The notes under the pieces were generated by a model. The model ran no database searches. It was given only the letters and a program-made list of their open reading frames with translations, and had not been told where the DNA came from. A stretch of DNA of 64,000 nucleotides from Oscillospiraceae bacterium (GTDB lineage Bacteria > Bacillota > Clostridia > Oscillospirales > Oscillospiraceae). This document shows, one piece after another, positions 51,466 through 59,130 of the stretch. The position numbers and the translations under genes are program-made. The DNA is taken from assembly GCA_017395085.1 (NCBI GenBank), contig JAFPWF010000034.1:1-64000 (forward strand), given 5' to 3'. Each line of letters opens with the position of its first letter. Position 1 is the first letter of the stretch.

Positions 51466-52140
51466 TCAGATGCAGCAGAAAAAACCGTTGCCGCAGAAGG
51501 AACCCAAACACAGGTTCGCTGCGCAGAGCGTCATGCAAAGGCGGTCGGTGCTGAGGCCGTTCCGGTAATCTACCCGGTAATTCTCGTAAAAGTCTCCCCC
51601 GCTCTGCAGCTGCTGATACAGTTGGCGGTATTCCGCGTTCTCCGGATCCATCTCCACCGCTCGCTTTGCCGCATCCATCGCGGCAATTCTGTTTCCCTGA
51701 TAGAGATTTGCCGCAGCTGCCAGATAAAACCACCTTCCGTCGCGCTCGGCCGCCGGCACCGAGGAAAGCGCCGTCAGCGCTTCCCGGTACATCCCGTTGC
51801 GGATATAATTTCTGGCTGCCGTGTATTCGTTCCGTTCCGTCTGCTGCTGCGTGTTCTGCCAACCGCCATACCAGCTTCCCCAGCTACTCGGGTCGAAGGG
51901 ATCGGCATACTGCTGATATGCCTGATACTGATAGCCTCCCGTGTTCTGAGTCTGCGGCGCTGTCCCGTTTTTGATCTGATCGTATGCCGTGTTGATGTCA
52001 TTCATCATCTGTGCGGCATGCTCATCTCCCGGGTTCAGGTCCGGATGGTATTTTTTTGTAAGATCGCGGTAGGCTTTCTTGATTTCCTCGTCACTAGCAT
52101 CCGGGGAAACCCCTAAAACCTTATAGGGATCCGACACCAT
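51466..52140 (-). CDS. DnaJ-domain protein with cysteine-rich C-terminal tail
   Basis: A 224-residue protein. The J domain (1-57) has the HPD motif at 32-34 and should stimulate an Hsp70. A glutamine/tyrosine/tryptophan-rich linker (about 60-100) leads to a TPR-like helical segment (about 105-175). The last 23 residues contain six cysteines (202, 206, 211, 216, 222, 223) in a hydrophobic context, suited to lipid attachment, metal or membrane contact. It overlaps the DUF5685 gene by 20 bp. It is not the general DnaJ, which has a G/F region and zinc fingers. Confidence 0.88.
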   Translation of the reverse strand: MVSDPYKVLGVSPDASDEEIKKAYRDLTKKYHPDLNPGDEHAAQMMNDINTAYDQIKNGTAPQTQNTGGYQYQAYQQYADPFDPSSWGSWYGGWQNTQQQTERNEYTAARNYIRNGMYREALTALSSVPAAERDGRWFYLAAAANLYQGNRIAAMDAAKRAVEMDPENAEYRQLYQQLQSGGDFYENYRVDYRNGLSTDRLCMTLCAANLCLGSFCGNGFFCCI

Positions 52141-52969
52141 CGTTTTTTTCCTTAACTGTCTGATATTTTTTATAAAACTCAGTCCAGAGTCCAGAGCACA
52201 GGATGTTCTTCAGGATTCCGGCGTCTTCGACCAGCGGGAGCCGGTCAAAGGCCTTAAGGCAGGCTCCCAGCAGCATCTGGAGTACATCCCGGAAGAATTC
52301 TCCGTTGTCTTCCCTTCCGTAACGTCTGCGAAACGGGTTGTAGCTGCCGCGCAAGGTGTCCCGGTCAAGATCCATCGCTGCATCGATGATATAAAGGACC
52401 CTGCCAAGATTTGCACCAAACTGTCTCAAAACCGGAGCCCACCGGTCTTCCTGAAACGCAAAAAACTCCGCCATCATCCACGCAAAGGTTTCCGCCGCTC
52501 CGTCCGGGTCCTCCAGATTGTCCTTTTCGATTTTCCGGAGAGTTTGAATGGAATGCTCCATCGCCTCACACTGCCGGGGCCATGAGGATTTCACCCGGGA
52601 ATATGCTGGCTTCAGTCCCGAAGCTGCTGCAAGCGCAGAGAGGCTGCCATCATCTTCCCAGTTGTCCATCAGCTTCAGATAGCTCAGCGCAATGTTCATA
52701 TCGGCCGCATAATCGGTAAAGCGGCACTGCCACCAGGGCTGCCGCTTTACAGGATGCACCAAGCAGGGCTCTTCACCGCCGGTCTCCTTTTCTTCATAAA
52801 GGGACTGCAGCAGCAAAATGAGGAAGCATTGGTCAAAATTCAATGTAAGTCCGGCCGGCTGGCCATACCGCTTTCGCAGGTTCCGGCAGAGGCCGCAATA
52901 GGCCGCTCTGTATCTGGCGTTTTCTTCCGGCGTCAGAAGTGCCCTGTCCGCTGTCAGATATCCGAACAT
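52121..52969 (-). CDS. DUF5685 family protein
   Basis: A 282-residue protein with the family opening [20 protein letters not shown] and then [13 protein letters not shown], in which two cysteines and conserved tyrosines stand out. The middle has the acidic [16 protein letters not shown] and later [18 protein letters not shown], reminiscent of aspartate-rich motifs of isoprenoid-synthase-like all-helical folds. Function is unknown. It is coupled to the DnaJ-domain gene downstream and abuts the zinc-ribbon gene upstream; this group recurs in Clostridia. Confidence 0.8.
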   Translation of the reverse strand: MFGYLTADRALLTPEENARYRAAYCGLCRNLRKRYGQPAGLTLNFDQCFLILLLQSLYEEKETGGEEPCLVHPVKRQPWWQCRFTDYAADMNIALSYLKLMDNWEDDGSLSALAAASGLKPAYSRVKSSWPRQCEAMEHSIQTLRKIEKDNLEDPDGAAETFAWMMAEFFAFQEDRWAPVLRQFGANLGRVLYIIDAAMDLDRDTLRGSYNPFRRRYGREDNGEFFRDVLQMLLGACLKAFDRLPLVEDAGILKNILCSGLWTEFYKKYQTVKEKNDGVGSL

Positions 52970-53377
52970 TCAGGACTTCCCGGTAAAGGAGTTCCCGCAC
53001 TTGCGGCAGACAATCTTGATTTTCCCGCGGCCTTTCGGTACACGAAGAGTCGTTTTGCATGCGGGGCAGACAAAAAACTTGTAGTCCTTGCGCTGTACCC
53101 ACTGGTCCTTCCAGAGGCGCAGGGTCGCACGTACGCGGCTGCGCAGAATCAGGTATTTTCCGTTCTCTTCGCTGCGGCGCATCAGATTTCTGGAAAACAT
53201 GCGGAAGTATGTGATGCCCAGTACAATCAGCGCCAGCGGCATCAGCACGCGTCCGAGTGATCTGCTGAAGATCATCGCCAGCAGTAAAACTGCCACGTCC
53301 GCATACAGCAGGAAGCGATTCAATTCATCATTTCCGTTACGCCCTGCCATCAGGCGCAGCAGTTTCTCCCTCATCAT
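52970..53377 (-). CDS. membrane protein with C-terminal zinc ribbon
   Basis: A 135-residue protein of unknown function. Two hydrophobic segments (about 22-38 and 42-58) are followed by a basic helix and a zinc ribbon FVCPACKTTLRVPKGRGKI...VCRKCGNSF (two CxxC pairs). AGGTGA precedes the ATG. It ends exactly where the DUF5685 gene begins, so the two and the DnaJ-domain gene form one operon. The ribbon may bind nucleic acid or a protein partner at the membrane. Confidence 0.8.
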   Translation of the reverse strand: MMREKLLRLMAGRNGNDELNRFLLYADVAVLLLAMIFSRSLGRVLMPLALIVLGITYFRMFSRNLMRRSEENGKYLILRSRVRATLRLWKDQWVQRKDYKFFVCPACKTTLRVPKGRGKIKIVCRKCGNSFTGKS

Positions 53378-53435
53378 GACTCACCTGCGACCCAAGATTC
53401 TGTCCGTATTTTACCCGGATCATACAGTGAATACA

Positions 53436-54524
53436 TCAAGAATTTGTGAACAAGCCGAAGCCGTCGCGTACTTCCCGGACGGAAAGCTGCACGATTTTTT
53501 CACACAGCTCGTCATAGCTCAATCCTTCGACTTTTGCCGCCTTGGGAATGAGGCTGTTGGGCGTCATTCCGGGCAGGGTATTGACTTCCAGGAACCAGGC
53601 TTTTCCGTCCTTGTCCAGTATAAAATCGGCTCTGCAGTAAACTTTCAGATTCAACCCGCGGTACACCGCTTCTGCAGCCCGTCTGAGCGTTTCGTCTTGC
53701 TCTTCCGTGAGATCCGCAGGACAGATTTCAAGCGCTCCTTCCTTGCCGCTCTGATACTTGGCAACATAATCGAAACCCTTTCCGGGAGGAGGAACGATTT
53801 CAATCGGACTCAGGGCATGCCCGTCCAACACCGGTACCGTCAGTTCTCTGCCGATGATCTTTTCTTCGACGATGATCCGGTTCCCATAGCGGAGAATGTG
53901 CTCCAGCGCACTCCGCAGTTCTTCTTCCGTATCAGGCAGTTCCACACCGATGGAACTGCCGCCGTCGATGATCTTCACCGCACAGGGAACCGGCAAAGTT
54001 TCCGTCAGATACGGAATATCTGAGGTGCAGTAGGCGATCTCCCGCCATGCCGGCGTCAGCACGCCGCCGCCGCTCTCCAGAACGCGCTTGGCCATCGCCT
54101 TGTCCATGGAGATGGCGCTGGCGAGCGGTCCGGATCCGGTATACGGCACACCAATCAGCTCCAGGAGGGCCTGAATTTTTCCGTCTTCCCCGTCCTTGCC
54201 GTGGAGACCGAGAAACACGCAGTCGGCCAGGGCGCAGATTTCCGCAACGCCTTTCCCCAGATGTCCGCTGCTCTGATACTGCCTGCCTTCCCAAACGCTT
54301 TTCAGATCAGGTTCGGTCTTTTCTATCGCCACATTCCCGCAGAGTCCGTCCGGTTCCCGGAACGCCTGTTCGAGCGGTTTGTCATATTCTTCCATCCCGA
54401 GGAATAAATCGACAAAAACCGCCTGATGGCCCATCCTGCGCAGCGCTTTGCACACTGATGTAGCTGTAACCAGCGCCACATGGCGTTCCGTGCTGATTCC
54501 ACCGCCGAGTACAACGATTTTCAT
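53436..54524 (-). CDS. ddl: D-alanine-D-alanine ligase
   Basis: A 362-residue ATP-grasp ligase that makes the D-Ala-D-Ala end of peptidoglycan. Motifs are GGGISTERHVAL, LHGKDGEDGKIQ, DGGSSIGVE, the omega loop GFDYVAKYQSG and the C-terminal EVNTLPGMTPNSLIPKAA. The residue in the AKY position is tyrosine, the form linked to D-Ala-D-Ala rather than D-Ala-D-lactate, so no intrinsic vancomycin-type resistance is suggested. It lies just after the polyamine-transport operon, separated by a terminator hairpin. murF, its frequent neighbour, is absent. Confidence 0.95.
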   Translation of the reverse strand: MKIVVLGGGISTERHVALVTATSVCKALRRMGHQAVFVDLFLGMEEYDKPLEQAFREPDGLCGNVAIEKTEPDLKSVWEGRQYQSSGHLGKGVAEICALADCVFLGLHGKDGEDGKIQALLELIGVPYTGSGPLASAISMDKAMAKRVLESGGGVLTPAWREIAYCTSDIPYLTETLPVPCAVKIIDGGSSIGVELPDTEEELRSALEHILRYGNRIIVEEKIIGRELTVPVLDGHALSPIEIVPPPGKGFDYVAKYQSGKEGALEICPADLTEEQDETLRRAAEAVYRGLNLKVYCRADFILDKDGKAWFLEVNTLPGMTPNSLIPKAAKVEGLSYDELCEKIVQLSVREVRDGFGLFTNS

Positions 54525-54547
54525 AGCTGTTCATCTCCGTCAGAAGA

Positions 54548-54576
54548 CAGCAGACGCCGGATCCCGGCGGCTGCTG
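54548..54576 (-). terminator. hairpin after the potCD fusion gene
   Basis: CAGCAGCCGCCGG-GAT-CCGGCGTCTGCTG, a 13-bp stem with one mismatch on the minus strand, followed by TCTTCTG. Partial termination before ddl is likely. Confidence 0.6.
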
Positions 54577-54585
54577 CCTGATTCA

Positions 54586-56529
54586 TTAATTGATCTTCAA
54601 CTCTTCCCAGAGGGTGTTGATGGTATCCAGCATTTCAGTGCTGAGATTACGGTAAGCATAAGCTTCATAGAGCTCTCCGAAGCGCTCAATGTCAGGATAG
54701 AGGATCTCCATGGCTTCCTCTCCCATCTCTTCGGCATAGTCTTCATCCTCATAGACCAGCGAGTTCGGACAGCCGTAGCAAATGTATTCCGCATTTGCAA
54801 CTGCCGGTTCCTTCTCCAGCATGTAGTTGATGAAGATTTCAGCAAGCTCCTTATTCTGACAGCAGCTGGGAATGCACATAGCATCCACAAAGTAGTTCGT
54901 GCGCTCGGGCGTATAGAACTGCAGGTCCACACTGTCTGCCGCGGCATCCAGCATGGTAAAGTAGTCGCCGGCGTAATAGGCGCAGATGGCGGCCTCGCCC
55001 GATTCCATCATGTTGTACACTTCGTCCATGACGTAGCTCTTCACCAGCGGCTGCTGCCGCTTCAGTTCCCCGAGAGCAGCCTGCCATTCCTGCGGGTTGT
55101 CGCTGTTTACATCCAGCCCAAGCTTGTACTGTGCGGTTGCGAATGCATCGCGGCTGTTGTTGAACTGCAGGATATCCCCGGCATATTTTTCGTTCCACAT
55201 GAGATCCCAGTCGCCAATGTCTTCCTCATCCACCTGTTCGGCATCCCAGATGATCCCGACAAAGTTATAGGTATACGGCACCGTATAGAGTTCATCCGGA
55301 TCGTAGTACATCCCGCGGAAGCTCTCGCCGATATACTGGTAATTCGGGATATTGTCAAAGTTCAGTTCCAGCAGCATGCCTTCGTCTTTCATCCGCTGGA
55401 TCATATAGTCACTCGGAACAATGACATCATAGCTTACTGCGCCGCTGGAAAGTTTTGCGTACATGTCCTCATTGGAGGCAAAGGTGGTGTAGTTTACCTC
55501 GACCTCATGGCCGTAGTTCTCCAGATACCATTCCTCAAATCCTTTGATGGTATCAAAGCTGTCTTCTGAGCCGTCCGAGATGTACTCGCCCCAGTTGTAG
55601 ACATTCAGGACCGGCTTTTTGGGCGCAGCGATCACCATGACCGCAATCATTCCGACCGCAAGAACCGTGCCGATACCGAGGGCGATCCGCCGCGCCTTTT
55701 TCCGGGCTGCCGGCCGCTCCGGCTTATCCTTTGCGGGCCGTTCCACACCGGGGCCTGTATCAATGAGATTGGTCATAATCAGGAGAGCAAGAATCGTGAA
55801 GAAGATGATGGTGGAGAGCGCGTACATCTTCGGCGTCACGGTTTTCTTGGTCATGTTGTAGATCCGGATCGGGAGCGTCTGAAAACCGTTGCCCGCAGTA
55901 AAGTAGCTGATGACAAAATCGTCCAGGCTCAGGGTAAACGCCATGATCAACCCGGTGATGATGCCGGGCATGATTTCCGGAATCTCAACCTTCAGGAATG
56001 CGCGGACTGGCGTACAGCCCAGATCCATCGCGGCTTCCGGGAGAGAACGGTCCATCTGCTGAAGCTTCGGCAGAACCTGGAGGATCACATAGGGCAGGCA
56101 GAACGTGATGTGCGCGATCAGCATGGTCCAGAAGTTGAGGCTGGTGGCCGCACCAAACAGCCTGCCGACAAACACGAACATCAGCATCAGGGAAATACCG
56201 GTGATGATATCCGGGTTGATCATCGGGATGTTGGTCACAGTGTCCATCGCCGCACGCATCGCCTTGCTGCGCAGGCGATGAATGCCCACCGCAGCAGCAG
56301 TTCCCATGATCGTTGAGAGAATGGATGCCGAGAACGCCAGGATCAGGGTGTTGCGCACAGCGCCCAGCGTTTCCGCATCCCGGAAGAGTTCCCTGTACCA
56401 GTACAGGCTGCCGCCGGAAAACACACTCAGGCTTTTCGCCTCGTTGAAGGAAAAGACCAGCAGAATTGCAATCGGTGCAAAGAGGAAAAGCATAATCAGT
56501 GCGGTATAGAATTTAGCCATCGGTTTCAT
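54586..56529 (-). CDS. potCD: polyamine ABC transporter PotC-PotD fusion (permease plus binding domain)
   Basis: A 647-residue fusion. Residues 1-255 are a PotC-type permease with six helices and the EAA-like loop EAAMDLGCTPVRAFLKVEIP. A basic linker and an extra membrane segment (about 282-300) lead to a PotD-type spermidine/putrescine-binding domain (about 305-647). That domain has VYNWGEYISDGSEDSF, VIVPSDYMIQRM and VPYTYNFVGIIWD. The binding domain would be tethered outside the membrane instead of free. Such fusions are known in Gram-positive bacteria. AAGGAGG precedes the ATG. It is the last gene of potA-potB-potCD. Confidence 0.93.
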   Translation of the reverse strand: MKPMAKFYTALIMLFLFAPIAILLVFSFNEAKSLSVFSGGSLYWYRELFRDAETLGAVRNTLILAFSASILSTIMGTAAAVGIHRLRSKAMRAAMDTVTNIPMINPDIITGISLMLMFVFVGRLFGAATSLNFWTMLIAHITFCLPYVILQVLPKLQQMDRSLPEAAMDLGCTPVRAFLKVEIPEIMPGIITGLIMAFTLSLDDFVISYFTAGNGFQTLPIRIYNMTKKTVTPKMYALSTIIFFTILALLIMTNLIDTGPGVERPAKDKPERPAARKKARRIALGIGTVLAVGMIAVMVIAAPKKPVLNVYNWGEYISDGSEDSFDTIKGFEEWYLENYGHEVEVNYTTFASNEDMYAKLSSGAVSYDVIVPSDYMIQRMKDEGMLLELNFDNIPNYQYIGESFRGMYYDPDELYTVPYTYNFVGIIWDAEQVDEEDIGDWDLMWNEKYAGDILQFNNSRDAFATAQYKLGLDVNSDNPQEWQAALGELKRQQPLVKSYVMDEVYNMMESGEAAICAYYAGDYFTMLDAAADSVDLQFYTPERTNYFVDAMCIPSCCQNKELAEIFINYMLEKEPAVANAEYICYGCPNSLVYEDEDYAEEMGEEAMEILYPDIERFGELYEAYAYRNLSTEMLDTINTLWEELKIN

Positions 56530-56541
56530 ACCCGCACCTCC

Positions 56542-57393
56542 TTAAACATAAGCCTTCCGGTTGGCGTAGCGCTGCATCAGCGCCATGCCGGCCAGCAGGA
56601 TCACCATCAGGATAAACGCAATCGCCGCGGCGAAATGAAGGTTGTTAGCAACATACTGCCCCTCAATCGCATCGCCGATCAGATAGAACTTTCCGTTGCC
56701 GAGCTTCTGAGAGATGTAGAATGTGCTGATGGACGGAATCAGGACCATGGTGATGCCGGAAATTACGCCGGGCAGACTCAGCGGGAATATCACCCTCCGC
56801 AGCACACCCCAGCTGTTGCAGCCCAGGTCTCTCGCAGCCTCTTCCAGCTTCAGATCCATTTTTGCCATCACCGAATAGATCGGAAGGATCATATACGGAA
56901 AATAGTCGTACACCATTCCGACCACCACGGCGCCTTCGGTGCCGATCATATGCAGCGGCCCCAACCCCAGCGTACGCAGCAGGCTGTTCAGGATTCCCGT
57001 ATCCTGCAGAATCGTCATCCAGGCATAGGTGCGAATCAGGAAGTTCATCCACATCGGAATCATAATCAGGGTGATCAGAATCTTCTGGGTCCGTGCAGAC
57101 GCACGGGAGAGGATATACGCCACCGGGTAACCCATCAGCAGGCAGATGATTGTCGAAATCACCGCCAGTTTCAGGCTTCGCCAGAAGATCAGCAGATAGG
57201 TGTAGGTGCCGTTTGCCGACCGTGCAGTAAAGAACCTGGTCATATTTTCCGTTGTAAAGCGAAAAGAATTATCCGTAAATGCGTAATACGCCACAAAGAT
57301 CAGCGGAACAACGATAAACAGCAACGCCCACACCCCGTAGGGGCCGAGGGCCGCGCGCTGCACCGACGCTAAGCCGTTGTTTTTCTGCTTCAT
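56542..57393 (-). CDS. potB: polyamine ABC transporter permease PotB
   Basis: A 283-residue permease with six membrane helices and the EAA loop [21 protein letters not shown] that docks on PotA. The early segment [12 protein letters not shown] and [11 protein letters not shown] are typical of PotB. The ATG overlaps the potA stop as ATGA, and the gene ends 12 nt before potCD. Uptake of spermidine or putrescine is inferred from the family. Confidence 0.93.
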   Translation of the reverse strand: MKQKNNGLASVQRAALGPYGVWALLFIVVPLIFVAYYAFTDNSFRFTTENMTRFFTARSANGTYTYLLIFWRSLKLAVISTIICLLMGYPVAYILSRASARTQKILITLIMIPMWMNFLIRTYAWMTILQDTGILNSLLRTLGLGPLHMIGTEGAVVVGMVYDYFPYMILPIYSVMAKMDLKLEEAARDLGCNSWGVLRRVIFPLSLPGVISGITMVLIPSISTFYISQKLGNGKFYLIGDAIEGQYVANNLHFAAAIAFILMVILLAGMALMQRYANRKAYV

Positions 57394-58520
57394 TCCTCTT
57401 CCTCCGCCTCTGCCGCCGCTTCGGCGTCTGAGAGTTCGTCAAACTCATTGGAAAAGGACGAATAGTCGCCAAACATTCCGGAGTATTCGGATTTCTTCAT
57501 GATATGGATCGCGTCCGGTTCCAGATAGATTCCGATTCTCTCATCGACATCGACAAAATCGGTCGTCTGAATCATCCATTTGAACCCATTGATATCCACA
57601 ATGATTTCGTAATGGACGCCAAGGAAAGTCACCGAGGTAACCGTCCCTTTCAGCATGCCCTTTTCTTCAGGAACAATATCCACATCCTCCGGACGGATCA
57701 CAACATCCACAGCTTCGTTTTTCCCGAAGCCGATGTCCACGCAGTCAAACACATGACCGGAGAAACGCACTTTCCTGTCTTCCAGCATGACACCGTTGAC
57801 AATATTGGATTCCCCGATGAAGTCTGCTACAAAAGCGTTCTGCGGTTCGTTGTAGATGTCGATCGGCGTGCCGATCTGCTGAATGCGGCCCTCGCTCATG
57901 ACGACAACCGTGTCGCTCATGGAAAGCGCCTCTTCCTGATCGTGTGTCACGAATACGAAAGTAATCCCCGTCGCCTTCTGAATATTTTTCAGTTCCTGCT
58001 GCATATCTTTCCGAAGTTTCAGATCGAGCGCGGCAAGCGGCTCGTCCAGCAGCAGCACCTTCGGTTTGCTGACCAGTGCACGTGCGATCGCGACACGCTG
58101 CTGCTGTCCGCCGGACAGGCTGGTGACGCTGCGCTTTTCGAAGCCCGTAAGTGCGACAAGCTTCAGCATCTCGGTGACCTTTTCCTGTATCTCCGCATTC
58201 CCGACCTTTTTTTCGCGGAGTGGAAAAGCAATGTTCTCGAAAACATTTAAATGCGGAAACAGCGCATAGCGCTGAAATACGGTATTTACATTGCGCTTGT
58301 GCGGGGGCAGTGCAGCGATGTCTTCTCCAAGAAAATAGACCTCACCCTGATCCGGCTGCTCGAAGCCGGCAATGATGCGCAGGGTCGTCGTCTTGCCGCA
58401 GCCCGACGGACCGAGCAGCGTCATGAATTCATTGTCATAGATGTCCAGTGAAATATTGTCCAAGACAACTTCCCCGTCAAAGGACTTCGTGATGTTTTTC
58501 AGTTCGATGATTTTACGCAT
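57390..58520 (-). CDS. potA: polyamine ABC transporter ATP-binding protein PotA
   Basis: A 376-residue importer ATPase. Walker [10 protein letters not shown] is near residue 38, the signature [15 protein letters not shown] near 137, and Walker [12 protein letters not shown] near 157. A C-terminal OB-fold (TOBE) domain spans about 250-350 and usually takes part in regulation. An acidic tail with many glutamates ends the protein. AGGAGG lies 7 nt before the ATG at 58520; the frame open to 58646 runs through the leader hairpin and is not coding. Confidence 0.94.
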   Translation of the reverse strand: MRKIIELKNITKSFDGEVVLDNISLDIYDNEFMTLLGPSGCGKTTTLRIIAGFEQPDQGEVYFLGEDIAALPPHKRNVNTVFQRYALFPHLNVFENIAFPLREKKVGNAEIQEKVTEMLKLVALTGFEKRSVTSLSGGQQQRVAIARALVSKPKVLLLDEPLAALDLKLRKDMQQELKNIQKATGITFVFVTHDQEEALSMSDTVVVMSEGRIQQIGTPIDIYNEPQNAFVADFIGESNIVNGVMLEDRKVRFSGHVFDCVDIGFGKNEAVDVVIRPEDVDIVPEEKGMLKGTVTSVTFLGVHYEIIVDINGFKWMIQTTDFVDVDERIGIYLEPDAIHIMKKSEYSGMFGDYSSFSNEFDELSDAEAAAEAEEEE

Positions 58521-58845
58521 GTGACTGCCTCCTGTGAAAAATGACTGCATGCCTAATAAGCATGCAGTCACAGAATGGATAAAAAAATCCCCACGGACTT
58601 TAAGCTCTGAAGGCACCGACTGACCTAAATTTATTGACCATTTCACAAGTTTGCCGGGAAGGGCCCCGGCTTTGGTTTATAGTTACCAACTTATAAAACT
58701 TGAGCTTTTAACTCAATCAATAAGGCAGCTTGCGCTGCCGCCGCATCACAGCGGCATTCGGCATTCGACCCGGCTGTCCGTGTGGCCTCGGCTGCAGAAT
58801 ATGCAGCGGTCATATCTGCTTCGGATCCCTCTGACCCGATTGAGA
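58521..58845 (-). promoter_or_regulatory. 325-nt structured leader of the potA operon
   Basis: From the predicted start near 58845 to the potA ATG no gene is seen. The minus strand folds locally: CTGCA/TGCAG (58792-58806), GCCGC/GCGGC (58744-58756), GGCAGC-GCAA-GCTGCC (58724-58739), TTGAG/CTCAA (58699-58715), GCCGGG/CCCGGC (58653-58670), and finally the terminator-like hairpin at 58536-58570. The density of stems and the final terminator suggest an attenuator or riboswitch. No known class (T-box, lysine, FMN, guanidine) could be matched by eye. Confidence 0.6.
58536..58570 (-). terminator. terminator-like hairpin in the potA leader
   Basis: An 11-bp perfect stem TGACTGCATGC/GCATGCAGTCA (58542-58570) followed by TTTTT on the minus strand and then, within 4 nt, by the potA AGGAGG. 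Confidence 0.75.
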
Positions 58846-58851
58846 TGGTTT

Positions 58852-58880
58852 ATCTTATCAATTTTTGCAAAGACTGTCAA
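58852..58880 (-). promoter_or_regulatory. pot operon promoter, TTGACA-17-TAAGAT
   Basis: Consensus TTGACA (58875-58880) and TAAGAT (58852-58857) with 17-bp spacing on the minus strand; start near 58845. Confidence 0.85.
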
Positions 58881-59004
58881 TAGCGTTTTTCCAGTCAAAC
58901 GCCCTCTGACAGCGCACTGCATGCACAGCTTTCTCCTGAAAAACAGACATGCCCGCCAGTTGTGTATAAAAGCGACAAAGCAAGTGTCCAAATTGATGTC
59001 GGAA

Positions 59005-59034
59005 TTGTCAAAATGATCATTTTTTTGATGACAA
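59005..59034. promoter_or_regulatory. inverted repeat over the oxidoreductase promoter
   Basis: TTGTCA and TGACAA flank 18 bp that contain the perfect palindrome AAATGATCATTT (59011-59022). It covers the -35 region of the promoter at 59028-59057 and is a candidate site for a regulator of unknown identity. Confidence 0.45.
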
Positions 59035-59057
59035 ACTGCCATGATTTGTGTTATGAT
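59028..59057 (+). promoter_or_regulatory. promoter of the FAD/Fe-S oxidoreductase gene, ATGACA-18-TGTTATGAT
   Basis: ATGACA (59028-59033), 18 bp, TATGAT (59052-59057) with TG extension. Start near 59064, leader of about 67 nt. Confidence 0.6.
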
Positions 59058-59130
59058 GGATAATAGAGGGATATCAATAATCGATAATCATATTCATTTC
59101 AATCACAAACAAACCGAAAGGGGAAAACCT

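Noticed and set aside
53436..54524. Ddl as a D-Ala-D-lactate (vancomycin-resistant type) ligase
   Set aside because: The omega-loop position reads AKY, not the AKF found in D-Ala-D-lactate-making Ddl of Leuconostoc and Lactobacillus, so the D-Ala-D-Ala form is favoured.
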